DNA of 64,000 nucleotides from Polaribacter sp. L3A8 (GTDB lineage Bacteria; Bacteroidota; Bacteroidia; Flavobacteriales; Flavobacteriaceae), in assembly GCF_009796785.1 (NCBI RefSeq), contig NZ_CP047026.1:1324001-1388000 (forward strand). Reading direction: 5' to 3'. This document shows positions 61,629-64,000 of the stretch, piece after piece (the first letter of the stretch is position 1; each line of letters begins with the position of its first letter). A program made the translations under genes and the position numbers. The notes under the pieces were generated by a model. That model was not told the DNA's origin. It was given only the letters and a program-made list of their open reading frames with translations, and searched no databases.

Positions 61629-63602
61629 TTATCTTCTTCTTTTAGGTGCTCTACTTGCTTTTTTCTTTCTCTTATTAAAAGGAACAGGCACTGCATCATC
61701 AAAAGTATTCTTTACTTCTTTTGCATTTTTATTCTTTTTCCAAGAATTATTTTCAGGTAATAATTTCTGTAATAAATCTTGTCTTCCAACTTTGTTCAAC
61801 GTGTTTTTAATCCAATCTTTATTTTCTTTCTTATACCAAAAGAAAAATTTATGTTGGTCTTCACGCTCCTTTTTAGTCTTCGGTGTTTTAGTCGGTTTTA
61901 AAGTATACGGGTGATATCCTGAATAATAAATAACCGTTGCAACCGTCATAGGTGTTGGTGTAAAACCTTGCACTTGTTCTAACTGAAAGCCCATATCTTT
62001 GGTTTCTGCAGCTAAATTTGCCATGTCTTCCACTTCACTTGCTGGATGACTAGAAATAAAATACGGAATCAATTGTAAGTTCAATTTCTTCTTAATATTT
62101 ATTTTATCGAAACGCTCTTTAAACATGTGAAAATATTTAAAAGAAGGTTTACGCATCAGCTTTAAAACAGGATCAGACGTATGCTCTGGCGCTACTTTTA
62201 AACGACCAGAAACATGTTTTGTCATTACCTCTTCTGTATACGCATCTAATTCTTTTGGATCTGCATTTTTATTGAATTCCGGCACCAACATATCATGTCT
62301 AATTCCACTTCCTATAAAAGATTTTTTAATCTTCGGATGTTTATCAACTGCTTGGTATAATTCCGTTAAAGGTTTATGAGACGTATCTAAATTAGAACAA
62401 ATTACAGGCGATATACAACTAGGTGCCACACATTTGTCGCAAATAGATTGTACTTTCCCTTTCATCTGATACATATTAGCAGAAGGTCCACCAATATCAG
62501 ATAAATACCCTTTAAAATCTGGCATATTTGCCACTTTATCTATTTCTCTTAAAACAGATTCCTGACTTCTACTTGCTATAAACTTTCCTTGATGCGCAGA
62601 AATTGTACAAAAACTACAACCACCAAAACACCCTCTGTGAATGTTAATAGAAAATTTTATCATTTCAAACGCAGGTATTGGTCCACGTTTGTTATATTTT
62701 GGATGCGGTAAACGCGTAAAAGGCAAATCGAAAGAACCATCAATTTCCTTTTCTGTCATGGTAGGAAACGGCGGATTAATCACCAACGTATTCTCTCCTA
62801 CTCGTTGTAAAACTCTACGTGCTTTTAACTTATTAGACTCTTGTTCTATCACTTTAAAGTTAGAAGCAAACGTTTTCTTATCCTTTAAACAAGCCTCATG
62901 AGAATTAATGGTAACATCTTCCCAATCATTTACAACAGGTAATTTCTCTTTCTTTTCATTAACGTAAATAGCCGTTTGTTTAATGTTTTTTAAACTAGAA
63001 AACGGAACCCCTTTTTGCATCAATTCTACAATTTCTCGCAAAGGCTGTTCCCCCATTCCGTAAACTAACATATCTGCTTTAGACGTCTCTAAAATACCAG
63101 GTAACAACTTATCAGACCAATAATCATAATGCGTTACACGTCTTAATGAAGCTTCAATTCCTCCAATTAAGACAGGAATATCCGGAAACTTATCTTTTAA
63201 AATCTTAGAATACACAGAAGTTGCATAATCTGGTCTAAACCCTTTATCACCATTTGGTGTATACGCATCTTTATCTCTACTACGCTTACTTGCCGTGTAA
63301 TTAGAAACCATCGGATCCATACAACCACCAGTAACCCCAAAAAACAAACGAGGCTTTCCTAGTTTTTCAAAATCTTGTAAATTATCGTTTACACTTGGTT
63401 GCGGCACAATGGCCACACGCAAGCCGTAACTTTCTAAAATACGACCGATTACTGCAGGTCCAAATGATGGATGATCTACATACGCGTCTCCGCTAAATAA
63501 AATAACGTCTAATTCTTCCCAACCACGAATTTTCACTTCCTTGTTTGTGGTTGGTAACCAGTCGGTTAATTGATGTCTTTTAGGTTCTTGCATAGTTTGC
63601 AA
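61629..63602 (-). CDS. ygiQ: YgiQ-family radical SAM protein
   Basis: A 657-aa protein. The radical-SAM cluster motif is R-G-C-F-G-G-C-S-F-C-T-I-S-A-H-Q-G near residue 325 (C-x3-C-x2-C). The N-terminal half has a B12-binding-like domain (D-V-I-L-F-S-G-D-A-Y-V-D-H-P-S-F-G near 30). A second cysteine set, C-D-K-C-V-A-P-S-C, lies near 390. The C-terminus is very basic (K-K-K-A-S-R-A-P-K-R-R-R). The reaction is unknown. The length is usual for the family. Its 3-prime end is duplicated at 60664. Confidence 0.94.
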   Translation of the reverse strand: MQTMQEPKRHQLTDWLPTTNKEVKIRGWEELDVILFSGDAYVDHPSFGPAVIGRILESYGLRVAIVPQPSVNDNLQDFEKLGKPRLFFGVTGGCMDPMVSNYTASKRSRDKDAYTPNGDKGFRPDYATSVYSKILKDKFPDIPVLIGGIEASLRRVTHYDYWSDKLLPGILETSKADMLVYGMGEQPLREIVELMQKGVPFSSLKNIKQTAIYVNEKKEKLPVVNDWEDVTINSHEACLKDKKTFASNFKVIEQESNKLKARRVLQRVGENTLVINPPFPTMTEKEIDGSFDLPFTRLPHPKYNKRGPIPAFEMIKFSINIHRGCFGGCSFCTISAHQGKFIASRSQESVLREIDKVANMPDFKGYLSDIGGPSANMYQMKGKVQSICDKCVAPSCISPVICSNLDTSHKPLTELYQAVDKHPKIKKSFIGSGIRHDMLVPEFNKNADPKELDAYTEEVMTKHVSGRLKVAPEHTSDPVLKLMRKPSFKYFHMFKERFDKINIKKKLNLQLIPYFISSHPASEVEDMANLAAETKDMGFQLEQVQGFTPTPMTVATVIYYSGYHPYTLKPTKTPKTKKEREDQHKFFFWYKKENKDWIKNTLNKVGRQDLLQKLLPENNSWKKNKNAKEVKNTFDDAVPVPFNKRKKKASRAPKRRR

Positions 63603-64000
63603 AAATACAAGAATTTTAATAGAAAAAACACTTATTTTTAGAATGTCTTTTTTTTGCTCTATTAGAAGCTATTTCCTGCTTTCACTACTCGCTTTTTTTA
63701 TTCAGAAAAGAATAAAAAAGAGCTCAAACAGACCGTTCAATCAGGGCTAGACTTGTTTACTAGCTTTTTGAAAACTGAAAACGTATCTATTAAATAAATA
63801 TTTTGGCTAAAGCCCTTTTCTTTATCCTTTCTAATACCCTATGGATAAATCCATAGGCAATTGATGTATTGCCAGAGATTAATCTAGAATTTTTTATTTT
63901 AAAACGAATCAATAGCAATAGGCTTCAGCCTATTGTTACATTAAAAAGTAAATTATTGGCTTTAGCCAAAACCCTAAAAAATATTAATCCTCCTCATTAA
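63603..64000. other. Gene-free right end of the window
   Basis: About 400 bp without a credible open frame. The first part upstream of ygiQ should hold its promoter, but no clear -7 box is visible. The second part is the nested palindromic element at 63801-63971. Confidence 0.5.
63801..63971. repeat. Nested palindromic REP/MITE-like element
   Basis: The outer arms TTTTGGCTAAAGCC (63801-63814) and GGCTTTAGCCAAAA (63958-63971) are perfect 14-bp inverted repeats. Inside are three more hairpins: CCTATGGA / TCCATAGG (63838-63857), GGCAAT / ATTGCC (63856-63873) and CAATAGGCT / AGCCTATTG (63916-63935). The outer arms are themselves small palindromes. No transposase gene is within the window. Confidence 0.75.

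Noticed and set aside
1..64000. CRISPR array, prophage, replication origin, rRNA operon or complete IS element
   Set aside because: No regularly spaced direct repeats, no phage structural or transposase genes and no rRNA-like sequence were seen.

Overview
The window is AT-rich chromosomal DNA of a flavobacterium (phylum Bacteroidota, family Flavobacteriaceae; a marine genus such as Polaribacter or Tenacibaculum would fit). The reasons are two SusC/SusD pairs, an ECF sigma/FecR pair, a Bacteroidota-style curli operon, a PID-CTERM protein, type III glutamine synthetase, TANNTTTG -7 promoter boxes and an absence of Shine-Dalgarno sites. One RNA gene is visible, tRNA-Arg(ACG) at 17960-18036.

Layout. 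1-2300 is an accessory patch. A Crp-type regulator plus a DoxX-like membrane protein lie between two copies of an imperfect-palindrome repeat; next come a DUF3024 gene and the decayed remains of a UPF0158 gene and a ParD/ParE toxin-antitoxin pair. 2437-3615 is purM. 3718-9244 is a complete curli (functional amyloid) operon on the minus strand in the order csgA, csgB, csgE, csgF, csgG and a beta-propeller lipoprotein; the CsgE protein appears to carry an N-terminal CsgH/CsgC-like domain. 9683-13051 holds divergent type III and type II glutamine synthetase genes. 13247-15948 is a two-component system followed by a small secreted repeat protein. 16031-18036 has a Na/Ca exchanger, a frameshifted small gene, a DUF2007 gene and the tRNA.

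18209-39358 is the largest block. An ECF sigma/FecR pair precedes two tandem SusC/SusD pairs, a DUF4465 lipoprotein, three TlpA-like thioredoxin-fold proteins, a DsbD-like electron transporter and a class V PLP enzyme. No glycosidase, lyase or sulfatase is present, so this is not a standard polysaccharide locus. It looks like TonB-dependent uptake coupled to periplasmic thiol chemistry. A decayed piece of a second fecR between the two SusCD units shows that the array grew by tandem duplication.

40085-47855 is mostly housekeeping: clpS, prmA, tpiA, pyrF, a BtuF-like protein and small lipoproteins. 47929-51387 is B12-dependent icmF, which carries an in-frame insertion derived from repeat DNA. 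51573-54637 is a GbsR/MarR-regulated membrane-protein operon with two matching operator palindromes. 55312-56449 is a small cluster of DUF3703, an 11-cysteine peptide of 33 aa and a SigZ-type sigma factor. 56506-59943 holds a dienelactone hydrolase, a methyltransferase and a flavin monooxygenase fused to a DnaJ-like zinc finger. 60162-63602 holds a Lys-rich secreted protein, a Gdx/SugE-type SMR exporter bracketed by a duplicated ygiQ tail, and ygiQ. The right end carries a nested palindromic REP/MITE-like element.

All calls come from reading the sequence and remembered family features. No database search was run.
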